In this document: positions 16,139-24,944 of the stretch, one piece after another
Numbering within the stretch: position 1 is the stretch's first letter
How the letters are laid out: every line of letters starts with the position of its first letter
Assembly (NCBI RefSeq): GCF_039540975.1
Contig: NZ_BAABFL010000074.1
Span: 1-64,000, forward strand
Source: Kistimonas scapharcae
GTDB lineage: Bacteria; Pseudomonadota; Gammaproteobacteria; Pseudomonadales; Endozoicomonadaceae
Direction of reading: 5' to 3'
Length of the DNA: 64,000 bases
Notes under the pieces: generated by a model
Database searches by the model: none
Seen by the model: the letters and a program-made list of their open reading frames with translations, nothing else
Told to the model about the DNA's origin: nothing
Program-made: the position numbers and the translations under genes

Positions 16139-16618
16139 ATGGATATCCGAAAAGTAAAAAAACTGATTGAGCTTCTCGAAGAGTCCGGTATTGATGAGCT
16201 GGAAATCCAGGAAGGCGAAGAGTCCGTCCGCATCAGCCGTTACTCTCACCGTACCGTGCCCGTACAACAGGCCGTAGTACAGCAGCCGGTTGCGACGCCA
16301 GCTCAGCCTGCAGCGACAGAAGCAGCCCCTTCTGCCGCCCCGCAGAGTAGCAGTTCGCAAAAACCCGCCGAAGACCCCATGCGTGGCCACCAGGTACTTT
16401 CTCCCATGGTGGGCTCCTTCTACCGGTCACCATCCCCCAGCTCCGCACCGTTCGTGGAACCGGGGCAACACGTCAAAGAAGGTGATGTCCTGTGCATTGT
16501 TGAAGCCATGAAGATGATGAACCAGATCAAGGCGGACAAATCCGGCGTGATTGAGGCCATCCTGGTTGAAAACGGGCAACCGGTAGAATACGACCAGCCG
16601 TTGTTTACCATCGTCTGA
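16139..16618 (+). CDS. accB: Biotin carboxyl carrier protein of acetyl-CoA carboxylase
   Basis: 159 residues from the ATG at 16139, close to the 156 of E. coli AccB; the frame stays open upstream but that part is not family-like. The N-terminus MDIRKVKKLIELLEESGIDELEI is canonical. A Pro/Ala/Gln-rich linker (about 40-80) leads to the biotinyl domain with EAMKMM (biotinylated Lys125). AccB carries biotin between AccC and the carboxyltransferase, the first step of fatty-acid synthesis. It is 17 bp upstream of accC in one operon. The 165 bp before it show no gene. Confidence 0.96.
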   Translation: MDIRKVKKLIELLEESGIDELEIQEGEESVRISRYSHRTVPVQQAVVQQPVATPAQPAATEAAPSAAPQSSSSQKPAEDPMRGHQVLSPMVGSFYRSPSPSSAPFVEPGQHVKEGDVLCIVEAMKMMNQIKADKSGVIEAILVENGQPVEYDQPLFTIV

Positions 16619-16635
16619 CAACGGAGAGCGTATTC

Positions 16636-17976
16636 ATGCTGGAAAAAGTCCTTATCGCCAACCGTGGTGAGATCGCCCTCCGCATCCTGCGTGCCTGCAA
16701 GGAGCTGGGCATCAAGACCGTTGCGGCACATTCCAAGGCCGATGCCAACCTCATGCATGTCCGGCTGGCCGATGAAACCGTCTGCATTGGCCCCAATAGC
16801 CCGACGGAGAGCTACCTGAACATCCCTGCCATCATCAGTGCAGCGGAAGTCACAGATGCCAACGCCATCCACCCCGGCTACGGCTTTCTCGCAGAAAATG
16901 CGGATTTTGCCGAGCAGGTGGAACGCAGCGGCTTCACCTTCATTGGACCAAGCCCGGATGTGATTCGCCTGATGGGTGACAAAGTGTCGGCCATTCGCGC
17001 CATGCAGAAAGCAGGCGTTCCAACGGTACCCGGTTCTGATGGCCCACTGACAGACGACCACGCCCGCACCCTCCAGATTGCCCGTAATATCGGCTACCCG
17101 GTCATTATCAAAGCCTCCGGCGGCGGCGGTGGCCGAGGTATGCGCGTTGTACACCGTGAGCAGGCGCTGATCAACGCTATTGGTGTAACACAGTCAGAGG
17201 CCCAGGCTGCCTTCAATAACGGTACGGTTTACCTGGAAAAATTCCTGGAAAACCCGCGCCATGTCGAGATCCAGGTATTGGCTGATGGCCAAGGCAACGC
17301 TATCCACCTGGGTGACCGTGACTGCTCCCTGCAGCGTCGCCATCAGAAAATCATTGAAGAAGCGCCAGCGCCAGGCATACCGGAAGAACAACGCCAGCAT
17401 ATTGCCAACTGCTGCGTGAAGGCCTGTATCGACATTGGTTACAGCGGCGCCGGTACGTTTGAATTCCTTTATGAAAACGGTGAATTTTACTTTATCGAGA
17501 TGAATACCCGGGTTCAGGTGGAACATCCTGTATCTGAATACATCACAGGTATCGATATTGTGAAAGAGCAGCTGCTGATTGCTGGCGGCGAGCCGCTCTC
17601 CATCAAACAGAGCGATATCCGTTTCACCGGTCATTCCTTTGAGTGCCGGATTAACGCTGAAGATCCCAAGACCTTCATGCCATCACCGGGACAAATCAAG
17701 CAATTCCACGTTCCGGGTGGTAACGGCGTACGCATGGATTCCCACTTGTACAATGGCTACACTATCCCGCCCTTCTATGATTCGCTGATCGCAAAGCTAA
17801 TCACTTGGGGACCGGATCGGGATACCGCCATGGCAAGAATGCGTAACGCGCTGGACGAGTTTGTGATCGAAGGCATTCGCACCAACATCCCTCTCCATCA
17901 TGAACTGATGCGTGACAACGCATTCCAGAAAGGCGGCGTTAGCATCCATTATCTGGAAAAGAAACTCGCGGAATAA
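16636..17976 (+). CDS. accC: Biotin carboxylase subunit of acetyl-CoA carboxylase
   Basis: 446 residues (E. coli AccC has 449). It carboxylates biotin on AccB using ATP and bicarbonate. The N-terminal domain starts MLEKVLIANRGEIALRILRACKELGI. The ATP-grasp domain has the glycine-rich loop KASGGGGGRGMRVV, then GDRDCSLQRRHQKIIEEAPAP and the catalytic segment FIEMNTRVQVEHPVSEYITGIDIV. The C-terminal domain is complete. GGAGAG precedes the ATG. Confidence 0.98.
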   Translation: MLEKVLIANRGEIALRILRACKELGIKTVAAHSKADANLMHVRLADETVCIGPNSPTESYLNIPAIISAAEVTDANAIHPGYGFLAENADFAEQVERSGFTFIGPSPDVIRLMGDKVSAIRAMQKAGVPTVPGSDGPLTDDHARTLQIARNIGYPVIIKASGGGGGRGMRVVHREQALINAIGVTQSEAQAAFNNGTVYLEKFLENPRHVEIQVLADGQGNAIHLGDRDCSLQRRHQKIIEEAPAPGIPEEQRQHIANCCVKACIDIGYSGAGTFEFLYENGEFYFIEMNTRVQVEHPVSEYITGIDIVKEQLLIAGGEPLSIKQSDIRFTGHSFECRINAEDPKTFMPSPGQIKQFHVPGGNGVRMDSHLYNGYTIPPFYDSLIAKLITWGPDRDTAMARMRNALDEFVIEGIRTNIPLHHELMRDNAFQKGGVSIHYLEKKLAE

Positions 17977-17987
17977 CCGTAAGTTAC

Positions 17988-18013
17988 AGGACAGTCTTCA
18001 CACAGACTGTCCT
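17988..18013 (+). terminator. Hairpin after accC
   Basis: AGGACAGTCT (17988-17997) and AGACTGTCCT (18004-18013) form a perfect 10-bp stem with a 6-nt loop, 11 bp after the accC stop. There is no long T-tract, so termination strength is uncertain. Confidence 0.5.
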
Positions 18014-18135
18014 GATTAACATTGCCGCATATAACAACCTACCGCCTACTGCTTTGACAGCCCAGAGCAAACACTCTACCCTGCCGCCACTTCCCCAACC
18101 GGGGCTTCTATTTCCCTTCAGGTAGCTAGCACACT

Positions 18136-19014
18136 ATGTCCTGGATACAGATCAAACTGGACTCTACCGCCGAGCAGGCAGAACATCTCGAAGATAGCCT
18201 GCTTGAGCTGGGCGCCTGCGCCGTCACCCTGCAGGATGCCTGTGACCAACCCCTCTATGAACCCGAGCTGGGCACCACTCCCCTCTGGAATCAGACCCGT
18301 ATCATCGGCCTGTTTGATGCCGCCACTGATATGGATAGCGTGGTTGAAGCGCTGAAAGCGTCAGCCGCCGATCACTTCAGCGCCCATCGCGTAGAAATTG
18401 TGGAAGACAAGGACTGGGAGCGGGAATGGATGGTGCATTTCCATCCCATGAAATTCGGCCAGCGACTGTGGATCTGTCCCAGCTGGAAAGATGTTCCTGA
18501 CCCTGACGGCGTCAACCTGATGCTGGATCCCGGCCTGGCTTTTGGCACCGGCACCCATCCGACCACGGCACTGTGCCTGGAGTGGCTGGAAAGCCTCAAT
18601 ATAGAGAACCAGCTGGTTGTGGATTATGGCTGTGGCTCAGGCATTCTTGGCATCGCGTCCCTGCTGCTTGGCGCCAGCCGCTTCGTGGGTGTCGATACTG
18701 ACCCTCAGGCACTGGAAGCCTCTACCATCAATGCCGAACGAAACCATATCAGCCATGACCGGTTTGATGTGCATTACCCGGATGCGACGCCAGCCATTAA
18801 GGCCGACGTCATGGTCGCCAATATCCTGGCTGGCCCACTGACCAGCCTTGCGCCAACACTGGCTGAACTCACCCGCTCCGGTGGACACCTAGCATTATCC
18901 GGCATTCTTGCCGAGCAAGCCGAAGCGGTCAGTGAAGCCTATAGCGAGTGGTTTACCATGTCCCCACCGGTTGAGAAGGAAGGTTGGGTGCGCCTCGACG
19001 GCATTCGCAAATAA
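18136..19014 (+). CDS. prmA: Ribosomal protein L11 methyltransferase
   Basis: 292 residues (E. coli PrmA 293). It trimethylates several lysines and the N-terminus of ribosomal protein L11 using S-adenosylmethionine. The N-terminal substrate-recognition domain starts MSWIQIKLDSTAEQAEHLEDSLLELGA. The linker contains the GLAFGTGTHPTTALCLEWL motif. The Rossmann-type SAM site is VVDYGCGSGILGIASLLLGA, and the catalytic-site motif is VMVANILAGPL. It keeps its usual place between accC and the DUF3426/dusB genes. Confidence 0.96.
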   Translation: MSWIQIKLDSTAEQAEHLEDSLLELGACAVTLQDACDQPLYEPELGTTPLWNQTRIIGLFDAATDMDSVVEALKASAADHFSAHRVEIVEDKDWEREWMVHFHPMKFGQRLWICPSWKDVPDPDGVNLMLDPGLAFGTGTHPTTALCLEWLESLNIENQLVVDYGCGSGILGIASLLLGASRFVGVDTDPQALEASTINAERNHISHDRFDVHYPDATPAIKADVMVANILAGPLTSLAPTLAELTRSGGHLALSGILAEQAEAVSEAYSEWFTMSPPVEKEGWVRLDGIRK

Positions 19015-19092
19015 GCCGAAAACCCTACAATAGTCATTCCCGGGACAAGCTGGCAAAATAGCGCCTACAGCCACAACAACAATTTGATTGTC

Positions 19093-20178
19093 ATGGAAAG
19101 CATGCAGGCCGCCAGAAACACCTGGGTCACCCGATGCCCCAACTGCCAGACCGCATTCCGAGTCAGCCTGAAGCACCTTCAGGCCGCTCGGGGTTCTGTG
19201 CGCTGTGGCTCCTGCCTGCAAGTGTTCAAAGCACCCGACAACCTGGCATCGGGTGAGCTGCCAGATGACATTCTGCAATCCCTGACCACTAAAACGCCAG
19301 TTAAGCCTGAGGCCACCACCAGGCAACCTGACCCCGCCCCCGAATACTATGATGACGAACTGATCCATGATCATGCCAGTGATCAGGACGAGCTTGAGCT
19401 CAATGAAGAATTCATGAATCTGTCGCCAGACGACACAGGATCGTCAGGCAATGACATTGACCATCACGATGAGGATGAACAGCCTGACGAGTCCTGGGCT
19501 CGCAACATTCTCAGCGAACTGGAAAAAGAGGCGGGGTTACTGAAAGAGGCGCCATCAGAGCCATCGCAAACCAGTGACAATTCTCAGGAAACCTCAGAGC
19601 CTGAGGAGCAATCTCAACACGAAAAGCCAACAGAAAAGCTTCAGTCACTGGAAGATACCCCCGTCGCACTGCATTACGGGGAACGCAGGCAATGGAAACA
19701 CCTGTTTCTCTGGGGCAGCCTGACTTTCGTCGCCATTGTGACGCTCGCCGGGCAGTTACTGTTTTTTAATTTCGACACACTGGCGCGCCAGGACAACTGG
19801 CGGCCCTTCTTTGCGACAACCTGCAATATCCTGAACTGCGAACTTCCCGGCAAGTCTGATGTCAGCCAGATACAGACCAGTCACCTGGTAGTCCGCAGCA
19901 CCAGCGACTATGAGAATGCACTGTCAGTCGACGCCATCATCAGCAACCGGGCCAGTTTCAGCCAGCCCTTTCCGCTGATTGAACTGTCGTTTACCAATGA
20001 TCAGGGCAAGGTGATCGCAAGTCGCCAGTTTGCCCCCGACGAATACCTGGCAGGGGAACTCGCCGGCAGCACCCTGATCCCTCCCGGACAACCAATCCAT
20101 CTCTCTTTACAAATCGTTGACCCTGGCCAAGAAGCAACCAATTACCAGTTGTTTTTTTACCCCGATCCTTCACCATAA
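19093..20178 (+). CDS. Zinc-ribbon and DUF3426 membrane protein
   Basis: About 361 residues from the ATG at 19093 (a TTG lies three codons upstream). An N-terminal MJ0042-type zinc ribbon has two CxxC pairs (RCPNCQTAFRV and VRCGSCLQVFKA). It is followed by a long acidic, low-complexity linker (about 55-195), one membrane helix (FLWGSLTFVAIVTLAGQLLFF) and a C-terminal DUF3426 domain (SHLVVRSTSDYENALSVDAIISNRA…LIELSFTNDQGKVIASRQF). A gene of this type is commonly found between prmA and dusB-fis in gammaproteobacteria. Its function is unknown. It probably sits in the inner membrane with the zinc ribbon in the cytoplasm. Confidence 0.85.
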   Translation: MESMQAARNTWVTRCPNCQTAFRVSLKHLQAARGSVRCGSCLQVFKAPDNLASGELPDDILQSLTTKTPVKPEATTRQPDPAPEYYDDELIHDHASDQDELELNEEFMNLSPDDTGSSGNDIDHHDEDEQPDESWARNILSELEKEAGLLKEAPSEPSQTSDNSQETSEPEEQSQHEKPTEKLQSLEDTPVALHYGERRQWKHLFLWGSLTFVAIVTLAGQLLFFNFDTLARQDNWRPFFATTCNILNCELPGKSDVSQIQTSHLVVRSTSDYENALSVDAIISNRASFSQPFPLIELSFTNDQGKVIASRQFAPDEYLAGELAGSTLIPPGQPIHLSLQIVDPGQEATNYQLFFYPDPSP

Positions 20179-20282
20179 TCAGGAACCCTCATCATATCGC
20201 TGTATAAATGGTGACCTGCCAGCCATCCTGTCAAGGGGGCGAACCAGTGCGCTGGCATCGCTGACCAAATGGCAGTTATGGC

Positions 20283-20321
20283 TTTAATCCGGCCAGCTGA
20301 ACAGTTATGATAGCGCCCCCG
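20283..20321 (+). promoter_or_regulatory. Candidate dusB-fis promoter with G+C-rich discriminator
   Basis: TTTAAT (20283-20288), a 17-bp spacer and TATGAT (20306-20311) lie about 68 bp upstream of dusB. The -10 is followed directly by AGCGCCCCCG, a G+C-rich discriminator of the type that makes fis promoters sensitive to ppGpp in enterobacteria. The -35 is weak. The 200-bp gap holds no gene. Confidence 0.4.
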
Positions 20322-20378
20322 TTTACCGTTGCTTTTTTGAGCAGCCAACGCCCATGAAGACAAAGTGAAGACCCAGCC

Positions 20379-21368
20379 TTGCTGACAATTGGCCCTTACG
20401 ACATTGAAACCCCGGTTATCCTTGCGCCCATGGCAGGTGTTACCGACCGCCCCTTTCGCAGGCTTTGCCTGAGGCTGGGCGCCGGCATGGTGGTGTCGGA
20501 GATGGTCACCTGCGACACTCGCCTGTGGAAAACCCGGAAAACCCGGCTGCGTCTGGTGCATGATGGCGAAGCGGAACCCCGCTCCGTCCAGATTGCCGGC
20601 GGTGATCCCGAGATGATGGCTGAGGCCGCCCGACAGAACGAGGCGATGGGCGCCCAGATTATCGACATCAACATGGGCTGCCCGGCCAAGAAAGTCTGCA
20701 GCAAAGCCGCTGGTTCCGCCCTGTTGAAAGATGAAGCACTGGTTCGCGCGATTCTTGAGTGTGTCACCGCATCGGTGTCCATTCCGGTCACGCTGAAAAT
20801 CCGCACTGGCTGGGCCCCCGAGCACCGCAATGGCGTCACCATCGCGCGTATTGCCGAAGACTGCGGCATCCAGGCGCTGGCTGTCCATGGTCGTACGCGT
20901 AGCTGCATGTACCGGGGCGAAGCGGAATACGACACGATTGCTGAAATCTGCGAGGCGATCTCCATACCGGTGATTGCCAATGGGGATATCACTTCCGCTG
21001 AAAAAGCCCGGTCAGTGCTGGATCATACCGGCGCCCAGGCCGTGATGGTGGGCCGCGCCGCCCAGGGACGCCCCTGGATATTCCGGGAAATCGACCATTT
21101 CCTGAAACAAGGCACTCATCTGCCCGCCCCAAAGCTGGAAGACATTCGGGATATCCTGCTGGACCACCTGGCCCAGCTTTATGAATTCTACGGTGAACTA
21201 CCCGGCGTCCGTATCGCCCGGAAACATGTTGGCTGGTACCTTCAGGCCAACGACTGCGGCCAGTCTTTCCGCAGTGTATTCAACCGTCTGGAGTGCAGTG
21301 CTGCCCAATGCGACGGTATCAGGGAGCATTTTGAGAGATTAATTAATGGAGAGGAAATCGCGGCATGA
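20379..21368 (+). CDS. dusB: tRNA-dihydrouridine synthase B
   Basis: 329 residues. This FMN enzyme reduces specific uridines in tRNA D-loops. Family marks are ILAPMAGVTDRPFRRLCLRLGAGM, the DINMGCPAKKVCSKAAGSALL segment with the catalytic cysteine, TLKIRTGW, LAVHGRTR and MVGRAAQGRPWIFREI. It starts at TTG (20379-20381): an in-frame stop lies at 20355-20357 and no ATG or GTG is available, and the N-terminus LTIGPYDIETPVILAPMAG aligns with E. coli MRIGQYQLRNRLIAAPMAG. Its end overlaps fis by 4 bp. Confidence 0.96.
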   Translation: MLTIGPYDIETPVILAPMAGVTDRPFRRLCLRLGAGMVVSEMVTCDTRLWKTRKTRLRLVHDGEAEPRSVQIAGGDPEMMAEAARQNEAMGAQIIDINMGCPAKKVCSKAAGSALLKDEALVRAILECVTASVSIPVTLKIRTGWAPEHRNGVTIARIAEDCGIQALAVHGRTRSCMYRGEAEYDTIAEICEAISIPVIANGDITSAEKARSVLDHTGAQAVMVGRAAQGRPWIFREIDHFLKQGTHLPAPKLEDIRDILLDHLAQLYEFYGELPGVRIARKHVGWYLQANDCGQSFRSVFNRLECSAAQCDGIREHFERLINGEEIAA

Positions 21369-21673
21369 CGGCATCTGAAGCCTTAGGTCAGGACATTGCC
21401 GGCACTGACCACCGACGCCATCTGGCCAGCCCGGTGGCGCAGGAGACCCAGACCCTGCGGGATAGTGTTGAAAAAGCGATGAACAACTATTTCGCCCATC
21501 TGGACGGACAGGATGTCACTGATGTCTACAACATGGTGCTTTCCGAGGTGGAGGCGCCACTGCTTGAAACCGTCATGACCTACGTCAAGAGCAACCAGAC
21601 CCGGGCAGCCAATCTGCTGGGACTGAACCGCGGGACACTGCGCAAAAAGCTCAAGCAGCACGGCTTACTGTAA
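21365..21673 (+). CDS. fis: DNA-binding protein Fis
   Basis: 102 residues (E. coli Fis 98). It is a nucleoid-associated dimer that bends DNA and activates growth-related promoters. The C-terminal helix-turn-helix is clear: LLETVMTYVKSNQTRAANLLGLNRGTLRKKLKQHGLL. The N-terminus is longer and different from E. coli. The start overlaps dusB as ATGA, the conserved dusB-fis operon arrangement. An intrinsic terminator follows. Confidence 0.97.
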   Translation: MTASEALGQDIAGTDHRRHLASPVAQETQTLRDSVEKAMNNYFAHLDGQDVTDVYNMVLSEVEAPLLETVMTYVKSNQTRAANLLGLNRGTLRKKLKQHGLL

Positions 21674-21686
21674 GGAGCTCATCAGA

Positions 21687-21713
21687 AAAAGGCGGACGTA
21701 TTCCGCCTTTTTC
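21687..21713 (+). terminator. Intrinsic terminator of dusB-fis
   Basis: AAAAGGCGGA (21687-21696) pairs with TCCGCCTTTT (21702-21711) and runs into a T-rich tract (TTTTTCTTT). It lies 14 bp after the fis stop. Confidence 0.85.
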
Positions 21714-21817
21714 TTTATCACAGGGACCGTCAGCGAATAACAAAGCAACAGATTGAGTGCATGTAATGGTTAGTGCTCCTTCCCTGAAGGACTGAAGCAT
21801 TCACGGTAAAAACAGCA

Positions 21818-23419
21818 ATGAGCGAAGCAACAATGGCACAAACAACCGACATCCGTCCTGTCCGTCGTGCGTTGATCAGCGTTTCCGACAAGACCGGTAT
21901 TGTTGAGTTTGCCCGGGGACTGCACGGGCTGGGCGTCGAGATTCTCTCAACAGGGGGCACCTGGCAACTGCTCAGGGACAACGATATTCCTGCTGTCGAG
22001 GTATCGGACTACACCGGTTTTCCGGAAATGATGGATGGCCGGGTCAAAACCCTGCACCCGAAAATTCATGGCGGTATCCTGGCCCGTCGTGGGCAGGATG
22101 AGGCCGTCATGGAAGCCCATGACATCCAGCCTATCGATATGGTGGTCGTCAACCTCTATCCCTTCGAGGCCACCATTGCCCGCCCAGACTGCGACCTGGC
22201 AACCGCGATTGAGAATATCGATATTGGCGGCCCGACCATGGTTCGTTCCACCGCAAAAAACCACGCATACACTGCGATTGTCGTCAACAACAGCGATTAT
22301 GACGGCCTGCTGAACGAAATGAAGGCCCAGGAGGGACTGTCACAACAGCGCCGCTTCGAGCTGGCCGTGAAAGCGTTTGAGCATACCGCCGGTTATGATG
22401 CGGCTATCGCCAACTATCTGGGCTGCATAAACCCGGAACAGCCGGAACAAAAGCAGGATTTCCCCAACACCTTCAACCTTCAGATGGTGAAGGCACAGGA
22501 CATGCGCTACGGTGAGAATCCGCACCAGAAAGCAGCATTCTATGTGGACAAAAACGCCAAAGAAGCCAGTGTCTCCACAGCTCGCCAGCTACAGGGGAAA
22601 GCACTCTCTTTCAACAACGTGGCCGATACCGACGCGGCACTGGAATGCGTGAAAAGCTTCACCACGCCGGCCTGTGTCATCGTCAAGCACGCTAACCCCT
22701 GTGGTGTGGCCACGGGCGCAGACTGCTTTGAAGCGTACAATCGCGCCTATGCGACTGATCCCACCTCAGCCTTTGGCGGCATCATTGCCTTCAACCGGAC
22801 GCTGGATGCGCAGACCGCCAAGGCGATCCTTGACCGTCAGTTTGTCGAAGTCATTATTGCGCCTTCTGCCCAGGAAGATGCCCTGACCGTTCTGGCTGCC
22901 AAGCCGAACATCCGCGTTTTGACCTGTGGTGAATTGCCAAACATTGCCACGCCCTGGCTGGACTTCAAGCGCGTCAATGGCGGTCTACTGGTGCAGGATG
23001 CCGATCTGGGTCGCGTCACCGAAGAAGAACTGAAGATGGTGACTGAACGCCAGCCGACTGAAGACGAACTCCGCGACTTGGTCTTTGCCTGGAAAGTCGG
23101 AAAATTCGTTAAGTCCAATGCCATTGTTTATGCCCGTAACCAGCAGACAATCGGTATTGGTGCCGGTCAGATGAGCCGCGTTTACAGCGCCCGCATTGCC
23201 GGCATCAAGGCAGCTGATGAAGGACTGGAAGTCAAAGGGTCGGTCATGGCATCCGATGCATTCTTCCCCTTCCGTGACGGTATTGACGCCGCGGCCAGCG
23301 CGGGCATCACCGCCGTGATTCAGCCTGGCGGCTCCATGCGTGACGAAGAAGTCATTGAAGCCGCCAATGAAGCGGGTATGGCCATGGTCTTTACCGGTAT
23401 GCGCCACTTCCGGCATTGA
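21818..23419 (+). CDS. purH: Bifunctional AICAR formyltransferase / IMP cyclohydrolase
   Basis: 533 residues (E. coli 529). It catalyses the last two steps of purine synthesis, AICAR to FAICAR to IMP. The N-terminal cyclohydrolase domain has RRALISVSDKTGIVEFARGL, LSTGGTWQLL and the motif MMDGRVKTLHPKIHGGIL. The formyltransferase domain has MRYGENPHQKAAFY, the catalytic VIVKHANPCGVA with Lys-His, TSAFGGIIAFNR and AMASDAFFPF-like SVMASDAFFPFRDGI. The start may be the ATG at 21818 or the one five codons later. It is followed by purD. Confidence 0.98.
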   Translation: MSEATMAQTTDIRPVRRALISVSDKTGIVEFARGLHGLGVEILSTGGTWQLLRDNDIPAVEVSDYTGFPEMMDGRVKTLHPKIHGGILARRGQDEAVMEAHDIQPIDMVVVNLYPFEATIARPDCDLATAIENIDIGGPTMVRSTAKNHAYTAIVVNNSDYDGLLNEMKAQEGLSQQRRFELAVKAFEHTAGYDAAIANYLGCINPEQPEQKQDFPNTFNLQMVKAQDMRYGENPHQKAAFYVDKNAKEASVSTARQLQGKALSFNNVADTDAALECVKSFTTPACVIVKHANPCGVATGADCFEAYNRAYATDPTSAFGGIIAFNRTLDAQTAKAILDRQFVEVIIAPSAQEDALTVLAAKPNIRVLTCGELPNIATPWLDFKRVNGGLLVQDADLGRVTEEELKMVTERQPTEDELRDLVFAWKVGKFVKSNAIVYARNQQTIGIGAGQMSRVYSARIAGIKAADEGLEVKGSVMASDAFFPFRDGIDAAASAGITAVIQPGGSMRDEEVIEAANEAGMAMVFTGMRHFRH

Positions 23420-23512
23420 TACCTGCTGTTGGCAGCCATACGCAGCCTATGCCGGTAATGGTCACACTACCAATGGCTGCCAGCAGTTTGTGGGAAATCA
23501 TATCAGGCTACA

Positions 23513-23531
23513 CCTCCGGGTGACCCGGAGG
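23513..23531 (+). other. Inverted repeat between purH and purD
   Basis: CCTCCGGG (23513-23520), a 3-nt TGA loop and CCCGGAGG (23524-23531) make a very stable 8-bp hairpin 22 bp upstream of the purD ATG. No T-tract follows, so it may act as an mRNA stem in the purHD leader rather than as a terminator. Confidence 0.45.
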
Positions 23532-23553
23532 CACACAATAAGGGAAACAGGAC

Positions 23554-24840
23554 ATGAACATACTGATCATCGGCAGTGGCGGTCGCGAACATGCACTGGC
23601 CTGGAAAGCAGCAGCCTCCCAAGGCGTTAACGAAGTCTATGTTGCACCAGGCAATGCCGGTACCGCTTTGGAGCCTGGGGTCAGTAACGTCGCTATCGAC
23701 GTACTCGATTTCGACCGACTGGTTGATTTCGCCAAGGACAAGGGCATTGACCTGACCATCGTCGGCCCGGAAGCGCCGCTGGTCGCCGGCATTGTAGATC
23801 GCTTCCGTCAGGAAGGCCTGGCCATCTTTGGGCCTGACAAAGGCTCTGCCCAGCTCGAAGGTTCCAAGGCCTTTACCAAGGACTTTCTGGCCCGACACAA
23901 CATTCCCACCGCCACTTACGCCAACTTCACCGAGATTGAGCCCGCTAAAGCCTATATCCGTGAACAGGGCGCGCCTATCGTCGTCAAGGCTGACGGTCTG
24001 GCTGCAGGGAAAGGCGTAATATTAGCCCAGACAGAAGAAGAAGCCGTCGCTGCCGTCGAGGACATGCTCGCGGGCAATGCGTTTGGTGATGCGGGTCACC
24101 GTGTGGTTGTCGAAGAATTCCTGACCGGTGAGGAAGCCAGCTTCATTGTCATGGTAGACGGTGAAAACATCCTGCCACTGGCCACCAGCCAGGATCACAA
24201 GGCCCGTGATGACGGTGATACCGGTCCCAATACCGGCGGTATGGGTGCCTATTCGCCAGCCCCGGTCGTAACACCGGAACTCCACAAACGTGCCATGGAG
24301 GAAGTCATCGTTCCTACCGTCAAAGGTATGGCATCTGAAGGCCACCGCTACAGCGGGTTCCTGTATGCCGGGCTGATGATTGCCGCAGATGGCACGCCCA
24401 AGGTACTGGAATACAACTGCCGCTTCGGCGATCCGGAAACCCAGCCGATCCTGATGCGCCTGAAGTCCGATCTCGTTGAACTCTGCCAGGCCGGTGCAGA
24501 AGGCCGACTCAATGAAGTTTCGGCAGAGTGGGATCCACAGGTTGCCCTGGGTGTGGTGATGGCCGCCGGCGGATACCCTGAAGCCTACAGGAAAGGTGAT
24601 GTTATCCAGGGTCTGGAAAACACGGCCGACGCCAAAGTGTTCCATGCTGGCACCCGCCTGGAAGGCGATCAGGTCACCACCCATGGCGGCCGAGTGCTAT
24701 GTGTCACCGCACTGGGGGATAGCGTCGCCCAGGCACAGGAAAACGCCTACAAAGGGGTTAAATCCATTGACTGGCAGGACTGCTATTACCGGAATGACAT
24801 TGGCCACCGCGCCATAGCCCGGGAACAACAGGACGCTTAA
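23554..24840 (+). CDS. purD: Phosphoribosylamine-glycine ligase
   Basis: 428 residues (E. coli 429). It joins glycine to phosphoribosylamine with ATP, step two of purine synthesis. The N-terminal domain starts MNILIIGSGGREHALAWKAA. The ATP-grasp core has KADGLAAGKGVILAQT, VVEEFLTGEEASFIVMVDG, the conserved SQDHKARDDGDTGPNTGGMGAYSPAPV and LEYNCRFGDPETQPIL. AGGGAAACAGG precedes the ATG. Confidence 0.98.
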   Translation: MNILIIGSGGREHALAWKAAASQGVNEVYVAPGNAGTALEPGVSNVAIDVLDFDRLVDFAKDKGIDLTIVGPEAPLVAGIVDRFRQEGLAIFGPDKGSAQLEGSKAFTKDFLARHNIPTATYANFTEIEPAKAYIREQGAPIVVKADGLAAGKGVILAQTEEEAVAAVEDMLAGNAFGDAGHRVVVEEFLTGEEASFIVMVDGENILPLATSQDHKARDDGDTGPNTGGMGAYSPAPVVTPELHKRAMEEVIVPTVKGMASEGHRYSGFLYAGLMIAADGTPKVLEYNCRFGDPETQPILMRLKSDLVELCQAGAEGRLNEVSAEWDPQVALGVVMAAGGYPEAYRKGDVIQGLENTADAKVFHAGTRLEGDQVTTHGGRVLCVTALGDSVAQAQENAYKGVKSIDWQDCYYRNDIGHRAIAREQQDA

Positions 24841-24944
24841 CCCCCGAGGGGCTGCCAATACTGGCCGCCCCTTCCCGCTCAGGCCGCATGGGATTTTCGT
24901 GCAGCACGGGTATAATGGAATGCCGGACGTCAACGGAAGTCGCT

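Noticed and set aside
16420..17154. 244-codon minus-strand frame opposite accB/accC
   Set aside because: Antisense to accB and accC, both complete and highly conserved.
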